From contig NZ_CP054301.1 in assembly GCF_013372285.1 (NCBI RefSeq), positions 1,226,001 through 1,290,000 of the forward strand: a stretch of 64,000 bases of DNA, in the 5' to 3' direction. Shown piece after piece: positions 54,772-63,998 of this stretch. The notes beneath the pieces were generated by a model that worked only from the letters and a program-made list of their open reading frames with translations, was not told the DNA's origin and did no database searches. This DNA is from Marinomonas primoryensis (GTDB taxonomy: Bacteria; Pseudomonadota; Gammaproteobacteria; Pseudomonadales; Marinomonadaceae). How positions within the stretch are numbered: the first letter of the stretch is position 1; every line of letters begins with the position of its first letter. A program made the position numbers and the translations under genes.

Positions 54772-55188
54772 ATGTTTAGTAATGAGAGGCACCAGAAAAT
54801 CGAGTGGGGGGATTGTGACCCCGCTGATATTGTTTTCTACCCTCGCTATTTTGCCTTTTTTGATGCGTCGACAGGGGCTCTTTTTGAAGCGATGGGCTAT
54901 TCCTTAAAACATATTCGCGATGAATTAGGTGATGTTGGTTGGCCAATGCTAAATACCGGCTCGACGTTTTTTAAACCGTCTAAATATGGTGATAACGTCA
55001 TCATAAAAAGCGAATTCACAACGGTGGGGCGAGCAAGTTTTGGCATCCGTCATCAACTTTTTAACGATGGTGATCTTGCTGTTGAGTGCTTGGAAAAACG
55101 TGTATGGGCTTGCCTAAATGCATCAGGGACGTTGACGTCAAAAGTGATCCCCAATGAGATTAGAGCTCGTATGCTGAGCCAAGATTAG
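54772..55188 (+). CDS. Acyl-CoA thioesterase, 4HBT family
   Basis: This 138-aa single hotdog-fold protein has the catalytic aspartate motif IEWGDCDPADIVFYPRYFAF, typical of 4-hydroxybenzoyl-CoA thioesterase of the Pseudomonas type, and HQLFNDGDLAVECLEKRVWA. It can release an aromatic acid from its CoA ester, or recycle trapped CoA. It starts 15 bases after the ligase and is in the same operon. An aromatic end product is therefore suggested for the pathway. Confidence 0.9.
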   Translation: MFSNERHQKIEWGDCDPADIVFYPRYFAFFDASTGALFEAMGYSLKHIRDELGDVGWPMLNTGSTFFKPSKYGDNVIIKSEFTTVGRASFGIRHQLFNDGDLAVECLEKRVWACLNASGTLTSKVIPNEIRARMLSQD

Positions 55189-55208
55189 GTCTATAGAAAA
55201 GGAATAAG

Positions 55209-55958
55209 ATGAAAATACTAGTGGGCGTTAAACGTGTCATTGATTACAACGTCAAAGTGCGTGTCAAAGCTGATCAAAGCAATGTGGATTTAACGAATGT
55301 CAAAATTTCGATGAATCCTTTTTGTGAAATTGCCGTTGAAGAAGCGATTCGTCTTAAAGAGGCTGGTGTCGCTTCCGAAGTGATAGTAATGAGTGTGGGA
55401 ACGAGTCAAAGCCAAGAGCAACTTCGTAATGCGTTGGCGCTTGGGGCGGATCGGGCCATTTTAGTTAGTACTGAGGGTGATGTAGAGCCGCTAAATGTCG
55501 CGAAGGTTTTTGCTGCGGTGATGAAAAAAGAACAACCAGGATTAGTCATTCTGGGTAAGCAATCTATCGACTCGGATAATAATCAAGTAGGGCAGATGCT
55601 GGCAGCGCTCACCAAGCGTCCACAGGGAACTTTTGCTTCTAAGCTTGTTGTCGATGGTGATAGCGCTTTAGTGACTCGTGAAGTTGATGGTGGTTTGCGT
55701 ACGGTTGCTCTTACTTTGCCGGCGATTGTCACGACGGATTTGCGTTTGAACGAACCTCGTTATGCTAAATTACCCGATATTATGAAGGCGAAACGTAAGC
55801 CTCTAGAAATGATGTCTTTTACGGATCTTGGGGTGACACAAAAAGTACATTACAGATTAGATAAGGTAGAAGCACCAGCGATTCGAAGTGCTGGAGTTAA
55901 AGTGACTTCAGTGGACGAATTGATGAGTAAACTAAAAGACGAAGCAAAGGTGATTTGA
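55209..55958 (+). CDS. etfB: Electron transfer flavoprotein beta subunit
   Basis: This 249-aa protein has ETF-beta signatures: [51 protein letters not shown] and the C-terminal [20 protein letters not shown]. With EtfA it accepts electrons from acyl-CoA dehydrogenase. Its stop overlaps the etfA ATG by one base. Placement in this cluster suggests a dedicated ETF pair for the pathway. Confidence 0.96.
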   Translation: MKILVGVKRVIDYNVKVRVKADQSNVDLTNVKISMNPFCEIAVEEAIRLKEAGVASEVIVMSVGTSQSQEQLRNALALGADRAILVSTEGDVEPLNVAKVFAAVMKKEQPGLVILGKQSIDSDNNQVGQMLAALTKRPQGTFASKLVVDGDSALVTREVDGGLRTVALTLPAIVTTDLRLNEPRYAKLPDIMKAKRKPLEMMSFTDLGVTQKVHYRLDKVEAPAIRSAGVKVTSVDELMSKLKDEAKVI

Positions 55959-56890
55959 TGACAATTTTATTGATAGCGGAACACAATTCAAACACGCTTG
56001 CGTCTTCTACTTTATCGGCGTTAACTGCCGCTCAAGCCATGGGTAATGACGTACATATTTTAGTAGCAGGAAAAGATATTGACACTGTTGTTCATGAGGC
56101 TGCAAAAGCATTTGGTGTGAGCAAAGTACTTTGCGCAGAGGCTGAAGTTTATGAACAGGCTTTGGCAGAGCCAATGGCTGATTTAGTTGTCCATCTCTGC
56201 ACAGCGTATTCTCATATTATTGCGCCATCTAATTCTGAATCTAAAGACTTTATGCCAAGAGTGGCCGCTTTATTAGATGTGGGTCAGGTATCGGATATTT
56301 GCGATGTATTGGCGGCGGATCAATTTAAACGTCCTATTTATGCCGGTAATGCTATTACGACGGTGACTGTATTAGACGAAAAAAAAGTCATAACGGTTCG
56401 TGCGTCTTCTTTTGATGAACAGATTCAACAGAGTGAACAAGTTTGCGCCATTTTGCCTGTTAATTTCATTGCAAAAAATACTTTATCTGAATGGAAAAAA
56501 GATGACATTACACAATCGGAGCGACCAGAACTCTCTAGTGCTCGTTGTATTGTTTCTGGTGGTCGAGGAGTGGGCAGCAATGAAAGCTTTGCATTAGTTG
56601 AGGCATTGGCCGATAAGTTGAATGCGGCCGTTGGCGCTTCTCGTGCGGCGGTTGACGCTGGCTTTGTATCGAATAATTTACAGATTGGACAGACAGGTAA
56701 AATTGTTGCACCAGATTTGTATATGGCGTTTGGTATTTCTGGCGCCATACAGCATTTGGCTGGAATGAAAGATTCTAAGGTGATTGTTGCGGTAAACAAA
56801 GACGAAGAAGCGCCCATTTTCCAAATCGCTGATTATGGATTGGTAGGAGACCTTTTTACCGTGTTGCCTGAACTTACTGAGAAGCTCTAA
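55958..56890 (+). CDS. etfA: Electron transfer flavoprotein alpha subunit
   Basis: This 310-aa protein has the FAD-binding C-terminal half: IVSGGRGVGSNESFALVEAL, GASRAAVDAGFVSNNLQIGQ and PDLYMAFGISGAIQHLAGMK, then IVAVNKDEEAPIFQIADYGL. Length is normal. The ATG at 55958 overlaps the etfB stop (TGATG). A terminator follows, closing the operon. Confidence 0.96.
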   Translation: MTILLIAEHNSNTLASSTLSALTAAQAMGNDVHILVAGKDIDTVVHEAAKAFGVSKVLCAEAEVYEQALAEPMADLVVHLCTAYSHIIAPSNSESKDFMPRVAALLDVGQVSDICDVLAADQFKRPIYAGNAITTVTVLDEKKVITVRASSFDEQIQQSEQVCAILPVNFIAKNTLSEWKKDDITQSERPELSSARCIVSGGRGVGSNESFALVEALADKLNAAVGASRAAVDAGFVSNNLQIGQTGKIVAPDLYMAFGISGAIQHLAGMKDSKVIVAVNKDEEAPIFQIADYGLVGDLFTVLPELTEKL

Positions 56891-56921
56891 TAAAAGGCGG
56901 CTGAAACACGGGAATAAATAT

Positions 56922-56947
56922 AACCGGGCCTAGGCTCGGTTTTTTTT
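56922..56947 (+). terminator. Rho-independent terminator after etfA
   Basis: AACCGGGCCT and AGGCTCGGTT pair over ten positions with one G-T pair, followed by a run of T. It ends the second catabolic operon. Confidence 0.85.
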
Positions 56948-56962
56948 GCGTTATAGTTTACT

Positions 56963-57079
56963 TTATTTGGTTTGAGAGCACTGTTCAATAATACGCTTTG
57001 CGCTGATCACCAAAAAGCTAAAAACAGTAATGGCTAGAGCGGTAAGGTGAAAAAAATCACCGAATAAAAAGCTTTCCAT
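56963..57079 (-). CDS. Possible 38-aa single-helix membrane protein
   Basis: On the minus strand an ATG at 57077-57079 preceded by GAGGA opens a 38-codon frame ending with TAA at 56963-56965. The peptide starts MESFLFGDFFHLTALAITVF, continues as a hydrophobic helix to VISA, then a basic/polar tail KRIIEQC. Size, hydrophobicity and SD suggest a real small membrane protein, like those that accompany transporters or oxidases. I do not recognise a family. Confidence 0.5.
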   Translation of the reverse strand: MESFLFGDFFHLTALAITVFSFLVISAKRIIEQCSQTK

Positions 57080-57436
57080 ATTGATTCCTCTAGTAAATAT
57101 TCTAATTATTATTTTATTTAATAAAAGCACAGAGTCTTCAGTTCGTCCACACTATTTGCTATTTTCGATGTTTTTTAGACGTTAACTTTGCAGTGTTGAA
57201 AGGTCTGGAATATAGAGTAAGTAACGTTATTGGCATATAGTGTTTGCGTTGTTAAAGGCGTCAGATCTCGTCAGTAATAAGTCTACTTACTTATCAAAAA
57301 TAGAGAGTAAGCTTTTCTATTTTTATGGTGAATTTGTCTGCTCTTGTCTCATTTTTTTATTATCTATGTACTTTAATATTCTATTAAAGATGATCTTTTA
57401 TATGGTGCAGATTGTCTATAGGGGCGGCCGTTACTC
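57080..57436. other. AT-rich region upstream of trkH
   Basis: About 360 bases with no supported gene. A 66-codon frame that ends inside the trkH start has no SD and low-complexity composition. Promoters for the small minus-strand gene and trkH should lie here, but none could be assigned. Confidence 0.45.
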
Positions 57437-58891
57437 ATGATTCGTCCTTTGCTTATTCTACGTTTATTGGCGATGCCGTGCTTATGGATGAGTGTGGTGC
57501 AATTCACTTTTGGCGAGTTGTCTTTTATGTGGTTTAAGGATGAAGTCCAGCATGCTTTCATCACTCCTGCCGCGATTACTTTCACCCTGTCTTTGGCGTT
57601 TTTATTTGGGTTTAAAAAATACCCCTTACCCTCCGTTAATATTCGAGAAGCGATGCTGTTTGCCAGCTTAACTTGGTTGATTGTTGGCATATTGGGTGCT
57701 GTTCCTATCATTACGATAACGCAGGTTTCTTTTACAGATGGTGTATTTGAATCCATTAGTGCGTTGACCACCACTGGCGCGACGATGTTGTCGGGTTTGG
57801 ATGACATGCCGCCCACTTTTTTGATGTATCGTCAGTTTCTGCAGTGGATGGGCGGCCTTGGCGTTGTTATCTTTGTGGTGGCTATTCTTCCTATGCTGAA
57901 CATCGGTGGTATGCGTTTGCTGAAAGCGGAAACGCCTGGCCCCATCAAAGACGACAAACTATCCCCACGAATATCTAATACGACGCATTATTTATGGATG
58001 GTGTATTTGGTCATTACAGGGTTGTGTGCGGTGTCTTATTATTTTGCTGGCATGTCGGCGTTTGATGCGATTGGACACAGTTTTACCACCGTATCTACTG
58101 GAGGTTTTTCAACTCATGATGCCAGTATGGGGTATTTCAAAAGTCCGCTTATTCTGTGGATCTGCAACCTGTTTATGGTGCTTGGTGCGGTAAACTTTGC
58201 TTTGCATTATCGTGTTTATATTGCACGCAGCATGATTTTGTACTGGAAAGACGAAGAGGCTCGCACTTTTTTGAAAATTATTGCTTTTGTAACGCTCATT
58301 TTAGCCTTACTTCTTTTCCAAACGGATACAGAAAAAGGGCTCTGGATCACCATTACTCAGACTTTATTTCATGTTATTTCTTTTATTACTAGCACGGGAT
58401 ATGCCGCAACGGATTTTGGCGCGTGGCCTGCGGTGACGTCGATTATTTTGATTTTTGTTGGCTACATTGGTGGTTGCGCTGGCTCGACGGCAGGTGGTAA
58501 CAAGGTCATTCGAAATATTATTTCATTTAAATCGATTGGTTTGGAAATTAAACGCTTAGTGCGTCCAAATGGTGTGTTTTCGATTAAGTTACAGGGGCGA
58601 ATGATTAGTGATGATGTACGTCATTCGGTTATGGGGTTCATGTGTCTTGCGGCTATGGTGACGGTTTTATTTACGGTGTTGTTAATGATGACAGGCATGA
58701 GCTTTATGGCGTCTTTGAGTGCTACTGCTGCGTGTTTGAATGTACTTGGACCTGGCTTTGCAGAGCTTGGTAACAACTTTTCTCCGCTTAGCGATACGGG
58801 GACTTGGTTGATGAGTTTCGCGATGATTTTAGGGCGTCTAGAATACTTTACGGTGCTTGTGTTGTTTTTTCCGGTTTTTTGGCGTCATTAA
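57437..58891 (+). CDS. trkH: Trk potassium uptake membrane subunit TrkH
   Basis: This 484-aa protein has the length and layout of TrkH. The four pore-loop repeats with filter glycines are visible: SALTTTGATMLSG, STGGFSTHDAS, STGYAATDFGA and CLNVLGPGFAELG. The family's SLSATAACLN context is also present. It imports K+ (with H+ or Na+) and needs the cytoplasmic TrkA gate, which is not encoded in this window. The SD is weak. Confidence 0.94.
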   Translation: MIRPLLILRLLAMPCLWMSVVQFTFGELSFMWFKDEVQHAFITPAAITFTLSLAFLFGFKKYPLPSVNIREAMLFASLTWLIVGILGAVPIITITQVSFTDGVFESISALTTTGATMLSGLDDMPPTFLMYRQFLQWMGGLGVVIFVVAILPMLNIGGMRLLKAETPGPIKDDKLSPRISNTTHYLWMVYLVITGLCAVSYYFAGMSAFDAIGHSFTTVSTGGFSTHDASMGYFKSPLILWICNLFMVLGAVNFALHYRVYIARSMILYWKDEEARTFLKIIAFVTLILALLLFQTDTEKGLWITITQTLFHVISFITSTGYAATDFGAWPAVTSIILIFVGYIGGCAGSTAGGNKVIRNIISFKSIGLEIKRLVRPNGVFSIKLQGRMISDDVRHSVMGFMCLAAMVTVLFTVLLMMTGMSFMASLSATAACLNVLGPGFAELGNNFSPLSDTGTWLMSFAMILGRLEYFTVLVLFFPVFWRH

Positions 58892-58961
58892 GCTTACTAA
58901 ATCAGAATTATTAAACAGCGTACGGTTATCAATATGACAACAAGCGTACGCTGTTTATTAG

Positions 58962-61289
58962 TTAACTCGCAGAAATCGCAATGTTGTTGCTTTCTTCTTC
59001 GTATGCTTCTAGTTCGATAGCAATACTTTTTGATGTTGGCGTGTTGCTAAATTCTCCATGACTATCGAGAGGCACCAATGGATTGGTTTCTGGGTAGTAA
59101 GCTGCAATGTTTCCAGCTGGAATGCTATAAGGCACGAGTTTAAATCCGTTGACTTTTCGTTCTACACCATCGTCCCATATTGAGCGTAATGTCACACTTT
59201 GGCCTTCTTCAAATCCTAAACGCTGTATGTCTGCGGGATTAATAAATACCACCTTACGCTCACCTTTAATACCACGGTATCGATCGTCCATTCCATAGAT
59301 GGTGGTGTTGTATTGGTCGTGTGAACGAAGCGTTTGCATGATCAGTGTTTTGTCTGACAACAAGTCTTGTGCACGCTTAGGTAAAATGGATTCAGGCAGT
59401 ATGTGCGTGTGCAAAATGGCTTTGTTCGAGGGGGTTGTCCACTTTCTTTCTCTTGCGCTATTACCCAAGTAAAAACCGCCAGCTTGTAAGATGCGTTGAT
59501 TGAAGTCGGTGAATCCCGGTATGACGGCTGCGATATGGTCACGAATAATATCGTAGTCGCTTACGGCTTCCATCCAGTCAATCGGGACGTTCCCTAATGT
59601 GGCGGCGGCGATTCCTGCAATGATGGCAGGCTCAGATTTTTGTTCTTTCGTTAATGGCTCTAAGACGCCACCAGAAGCGTGGATCATACTGAATGAATCT
59701 TCGACGGTGACTTTTTGTTGGCCTTTTGTTTGGTGGTCGATGTCGGTACGGCCAAGGCAAGGTAAGATAATCGCTTCTGTACCAGTAATAAGGTGTGATC
59801 TATTGAGTTTGGTGCTGATCTGTACTGTGAGTTGGCATTTTTTTAACGCCTGCTCTGTGGCTTGGGTATCTGGTGTGGCAGCGGCGAAATTACCGCCTAG
59901 CGCGATAAAGACACCGACTTTTCCGTCGCGCATTGCACGTATGGTATCCACAACGGCCAAACCATGCTTTTGTGGCGGTGTGAAGTGGAAGCGTTTTTCT
60001 AACGCATCAAGAAAGGCTTGAGAAGGACACTCGTTGATGCCCATGGTTCGGTCTCCTTGCACATTACTGTGGCCTCGAACAGGACAGGTTCCGGCGCCGG
60101 GCTTACCTAAGTTGCCTCGCAATGTCAGTAAATTGACTATCTCATGTATGGTCGCAACGGAATGGTGATGCTGAGTAATGCCCATCGCCCATGTAATGAT
60201 GACGCTGTTGGCGTTTGCATAGACGTTTGCGGCGTGCGTGATTTCTTCTTTTGTTAGGCCGGATTGTTTAATGATGTCTGGCCAGGAGGTTTGTTTAACC
60301 TGCTCTAAGTAGGCGTCTACACCTTGTGTGTGCTCATTGATGAAATCGTGGTCAAAAACGGCTTTGCCTTGTTGCTGGGCGGCTTCTTCTAAATCGATAA
60401 GCACTTTTACCATGCCGCGAACCACGGCCATATCACCGCCAATTTTTGGACAAAAATAGCCAGTGGTGGTTGGCTGAGAGCCATTGGTTAGCATTTCAAT
60501 AGGATTTTGAGGGTTCTGGAAGCGTTCTAAACCGCGTTCACGCAGGGTATTAAAACTTAGTAATTGCGCCCCCCGCTTTACGACTTCTTTTAGTGTTTCT
60601 AGCATACGAGGATGGTTTGTACCCGGATTCTGACCGAAGACAAAGACGGCGTCGGTGTGTTCGAAATCGTCTATTTCAACCGTACCTTTACCAATGCCAA
60701 TGCTGCTGGTTAATGCGTAACCGCTGGCTTCGTGACACATGTTTGAGCAATCTGGGAAGTTGTTTGTGCCATAGGCGCGAGCAAACAGTTGGTAAAGAAA
60801 AGCCGCTTCATTGCTGGCTCGTCCTGATGTATAGAAAGCCACATTATCGGGAGACGACTGGCTTTTTAAGGTGTCGGCAATCTGTTTGTACGCTTGATCC
60901 CAAGATATTGGCTCATAGTGATCCGTTTCTCGGTTATAACGCATGGGTTCGGTAAGTCGACCTTGATACTCAAGGAAATAATTACTTTGGGAGTTTAGCC
61001 AAGTGACACTGTGTTCTGCCATGAATGCGGCGTCTACTTTACGTGATGTGGCTTCCCAGTTGACGGCTTTAGCACCGTTTTCGCAAAAGCGTATTTTTGC
61101 TGGATCGTGTTTTTCTCCCCAAGCGCAGCCCGGGCAATCAAAGCCGTGAGGTTGGTTGGTTTTGAGCAGTGTGTTGATATTTCTAATAGCATTATCACTT
61201 TTTAACCAATGTTTCGTTGTGCTTTGTATCGCGCCCCAGCCACCAGCCGGTCCTTTGTAAGGCGTGTAAAAATCAGGCTTTTTACTCAT
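58962..61289 (-). CDS. Molybdopterin oxidoreductase, FdhF/YdeP family
   Basis: This 775-aa protein belongs to the DMSO-reductase/formate-dehydrogenase superfamily and resembles E. coli YdeP. The N-terminus has HGFDCPGCAWGEKHDPAKIR, two cysteines rather than a full four-cysteine [4Fe-4S] motif. The probable molybdenum ligand is the cysteine in SNMCHEASGYAL. Cofactor segments are VFGQNPGTNHPRML, GAGTCPVRGHSNVQGDRTMG and a C-terminal molydopterin-binding domain. Physiological substrate is uncertain. It overlaps fdhD by eight bases, in line with its need for FdhD-type sulfuration. Confidence 0.88.
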   Translation of the reverse strand: MSKKPDFYTPYKGPAGGWGAIQSTTKHWLKSDNAIRNINTLLKTNQPHGFDCPGCAWGEKHDPAKIRFCENGAKAVNWEATSRKVDAAFMAEHSVTWLNSQSNYFLEYQGRLTEPMRYNRETDHYEPISWDQAYKQIADTLKSQSSPDNVAFYTSGRASNEAAFLYQLFARAYGTNNFPDCSNMCHEASGYALTSSIGIGKGTVEIDDFEHTDAVFVFGQNPGTNHPRMLETLKEVVKRGAQLLSFNTLRERGLERFQNPQNPIEMLTNGSQPTTTGYFCPKIGGDMAVVRGMVKVLIDLEEAAQQQGKAVFDHDFINEHTQGVDAYLEQVKQTSWPDIIKQSGLTKEEITHAANVYANANSVIITWAMGITQHHHSVATIHEIVNLLTLRGNLGKPGAGTCPVRGHSNVQGDRTMGINECPSQAFLDALEKRFHFTPPQKHGLAVVDTIRAMRDGKVGVFIALGGNFAAATPDTQATEQALKKCQLTVQISTKLNRSHLITGTEAIILPCLGRTDIDHQTKGQQKVTVEDSFSMIHASGGVLEPLTKEQKSEPAIIAGIAAATLGNVPIDWMEAVSDYDIIRDHIAAVIPGFTDFNQRILQAGGFYLGNSARERKWTTPSNKAILHTHILPESILPKRAQDLLSDKTLIMQTLRSHDQYNTTIYGMDDRYRGIKGERKVVFINPADIQRLGFEEGQSVTLRSIWDDGVERKVNGFKLVPYSIPAGNIAAYYPETNPLVPLDSHGEFSNTPTSKSIAIELEAYEEESNNIAISAS

Positions 61290-62154
61290 CGTCTGTTCCC
61301 TCTAACTGGATTGAAGATGCGAATACTCTAGGCGCATCTTGCTTTGGTAAATGTATCAGTGTCAGCCCGTAATGTTTAGCGAGTTTGACGGCGAGTGTGC
61401 TGGGTGACGCTAAATGCACCAGTCTAGAAAGACCTACACGAACGGCTTTCTGAACCAGTTCTGTACTGCATCGACTTGTCATTAAAACGCTATGGTTATG
61501 CAAATTTATACCCTGTTGCAGAGCATAGCCAATCACCTTATCAAGCGCATTATGTCGACCTATGTCTTCCATGCAAATAATAGGTTTGCCTTGTGGCGAG
61601 ATAAGCTGTGCGGCATGAATTGCGCCGGTTTTGTTTCCTAGTATTTGGTATTTGCCTAGGTGTTGTCTTAATGACACTAAAGCCGCTTCTTCTATTGGCT
61701 GACTTGAGGGAAGTATAGGAAGTATAGGAATGGCTTGTGCTAGGGATTCTACACCGCATAACCCACAACCCGTTGCACCAAGATGTGTTTGTTTTTTTTG
61801 TTTAAATTGAGCGAATCGACGCGGGCTAATGTCTAAATTAATGGCAATGCTTTCAAGGTCTGGTGATGTTTGGGTGAGTTGTATGTCGATATCTCTGATT
61901 TCACTGAAATGTTCAATGATGCCTTCACTTCGAGCAAAACCAATAACAAACGCGTCTAAATGAACGGGTGTGACCATCATGACGGCATACGCAATGTCAT
62001 TAATGCTAATAGCCAATGGTATTTCTTCGACAAGTTCGGCTGATCCAGAAAGTCGCTGTGTGTCTTGAGACAGCTGTATGTCTTCAGGCAAGGTGTCGCA
62101 GCGCCCATATGCATGGCGTCGATGGCTGATAAAAGAAAGAGGCGACTGCTGCAT
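61282..62154 (-). CDS. fdhD: Formate dehydrogenase accessory sulfurtransferase FdhD
   Basis: This 290-aa protein carries the conserved CxxC as CGLC (Cys130, Cys133), which passes sulphur from IscS to the molybdenum cofactor of FDH-type enzymes. MEDIGRHNALDKVIGYAL and VLMTSRCSTELVQKAVRVG are family segments. It is upstream of and translationally coupled to the YdeP-type oxidoreductase. The SD is poor. Confidence 0.93.
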   Translation of the reverse strand: MQQSPLSFISHRRHAYGRCDTLPEDIQLSQDTQRLSGSAELVEEIPLAISINDIAYAVMMVTPVHLDAFVIGFARSEGIIEHFSEIRDIDIQLTQTSPDLESIAINLDISPRRFAQFKQKKQTHLGATGCGLCGVESLAQAIPILPILPSSQPIEEAALVSLRQHLGKYQILGNKTGAIHAAQLISPQGKPIICMEDIGRHNALDKVIGYALQQGINLHNHSVLMTSRCSTELVQKAVRVGLSRLVHLASPSTLAVKLAKHYGLTLIHLPKQDAPRVFASSIQLEGTDDE

Positions 62155-62561
62155 AATGTTGAATTCAACGTATAAAAAAGACGAGCTTTATAGTACGTAG
62201 AGTGGTCGTAAGCGTCCAATTATTTTGTTCTAGTTTAGGGCATGGAAACGACATGTGGTTTTTGAGGTATGTTTGTACAATAAACAAGTCGTTTTTAGGC
62301 AGGTTACAAGGGGGTAAGTATTTCTTTAGATACAAAAATACCGTATCCTAGCCCGAAAATTTAAGCTTCAAATGCCTTTTTCGTATTGGTTTTGTAAAAC
62401 ACTAGGTGAAAAGGGTATGGACTGTGATTTTTTGCACTCCAACAGTGGCAAGGAAAAAGCACATGTTACAAAGTGTGGTTCTGTTTTTGTCATATATCGA
62501 GAATGTATGCGAGCAAAGTATTAGCGCATAGTCAGTTTCTCTGTGATCCACTTTTTGTTTA
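62155..62561. other. Divergent intergenic region, 407 bases
   Basis: This lies between fdhD (minus) and the M23 peptidase gene (plus). No tRNA, small RNA, hairpin or conserved operator was recognised. A 79-codon minus-strand frame at 62402-62641 runs into the peptidase gene and is unlikely to be real. Promoters for both flanking genes are expected here. Confidence 0.5.
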
Positions 62562-63998
62562 ATGAGTTTTTTATTTATGCAGTTTATTACACGCCTCTCG
62601 CGTTGGGCTTTGTCGGGTCCGCGAGCTTGGATATCCATCATTTTTGCCGTTTTTATTGTTTTGCTGTTTGTTTACAACACCCTTGTTACATCCACAGAAA
62701 ATCCAGAAGACTACACATTACCTAGCGCTAAAAATAAAGCGACTAATAGTAAAAGCGAAGCAGCCGTAAATAAAAATAAACCCAATTCGAATACGGATGA
62801 AGATAACAATTACGACTCGTTGGTTACGACTGATCCTCTACAAAACGTTGAGAAAGTCATAGCGCCTATCCCTTCAATAGAATATGTCATTAAATCTGGC
62901 GATACTTTAGCGGGTATTTTTGCGAGTTTAGGGTTACCAAGGGAGTCTTTATACGCGGTACTTGAAGCAGATCAAGAATACTTAGTGCTTGAACCCTTGA
63001 TGCCCAAGGATAAGTTTTCCTTCAAGTTGGATGACGAAGGGCAATTAATTGAGCTCACCCGTATCATTGATATCAGTAAAAGTGTGTCATATGTTCGACA
63101 CGGTAATGGTGGTTTTAGCTACGAAGAAAATATTAAGCCTATCACTTATAAACATAACGCTATACACAGCAAGATCACTGGAAACTTCTACCTTTCTGCA
63201 AAAAAGGTAGGCTTATCGGATACGAATATTTTAATTATTCATGACGTACTCAAAGGGCGAGTAAATTTTCGCAAAGATCTTCGTGCCAACGACGCCTTTA
63301 ACGTCGTCATTAAAAGCGGCAGTATTGATGGTGTAAAAGTAGGCGAAAACCAACTAGAGGCGTTGGAAATTACAGTTAAAGGGAAAACATACAGTGCTTT
63401 TTTACATTCGGATGGTCGGTTTTATGATCTGGATGGCAACAGTTTAACACCTTCCTTATTACGTTGGCCGACTCGTAAGCAATATCGAATCAGCTCGTCA
63501 TTTAATGCGAATCGTCTGCATCCGATTACGGGGCATCCGGCGCCTCATAACGGCGTTGATTTGGCGACGCCTTCAGGGACAGAGGTGTTGGCAACGGGGG
63601 ATGGTGTGGTGACTCGCGTAGCGACACACAAATACGCAGGCAAATACGTCGTGGTTGATTATACTGGGCCTTATAGTTCACGATTTCTTCATTTGAGTAA
63701 GATATTAGTGAAGAAAGGACAGCAAGTTAAGCGTGGCCAAGTGGTTGCATTATCAGGTAACACTGGGCGAACCACCGGAGCGCATTTGCACTATGAATTG
63801 CACGTAAGAGGTCGTCCTGTTAATCCTATGACCACCGATATACCCACAACTCAGTCTATTCCGAAGAGTAAGCGAGCAGAATACAATACTAATGTTGAAT
63901 ACTGGGTAAGTATGATGGCGAGTGAAAAGACATCAGATGATGAGACCACAAAGCGTGCCCAAACAGAACAGTCTGATGTAGAGCAAACATTAGAGTAA
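62562..63998 (+). CDS. Membrane-anchored M23-family murein endopeptidase, MepM-like
   Basis: This 478-aa protein has an N-terminal membrane anchor (about 18-45), a low-complexity Asn/Ser/Lys linker, and an OapA/LysM-like domain (YVIKSGDTLAGIFASLGL). An intermediate domain and a zinc M23 peptidase domain follow. Metal and catalytic residues are present: HNGVD (His329, Asp333) and HLHYE (His408, His410). It cleaves peptidoglycan cross-links, like MepM/YebA. Starts at 62562 and 62577 are both possible; neither has a clear SD. The gene ends two bases before the window ends. Confidence 0.9.
   Translation: MSFLFMQFITRLSRWALSGPRAWISIIFAVFIVLLFVYNTLVTSTENPEDYTLPSAKNKATNSKSEAAVNKNKPNSNTDEDNNYDSLVTTDPLQNVEKVIAPIPSIEYVIKSGDTLAGIFASLGLPRESLYAVLEADQEYLVLEPLMPKDKFSFKLDDEGQLIELTRIIDISKSVSYVRHGNGGFSYEENIKPITYKHNAIHSKITGNFYLSAKKVGLSDTNILIIHDVLKGRVNFRKDLRANDAFNVVIKSGSIDGVKVGENQLEALEITVKGKTYSAFLHSDGRFYDLDGNSLTPSLLRWPTRKQYRISSSFNANRLHPITGHPAPHNGVDLATPSGTEVLATGDGVVTRVATHKYAGKYVVVDYTGPYSSRFLHLSKILVKKGQQVKRGQVVALSGNTGRTTGAHLHYELHVRGRPVNPMTTDIPTTQSIPKSKRAEYNTNVEYWVSMMASEKTSDDETTKRAQTEQSDVEQTLE

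Noticed and set aside
57240..57440. A 66-codon plus-strand frame ending in the trkH start
   Set aside because: It has a GTG start with no SD, AT-rich low-complexity content, and no family resemblance.
62402..62641. A 79-codon minus-strand frame upstream of the M23 peptidase gene
   Set aside because: It overlaps the peptidase start region, lacks an SD and has no recognisable protein features.
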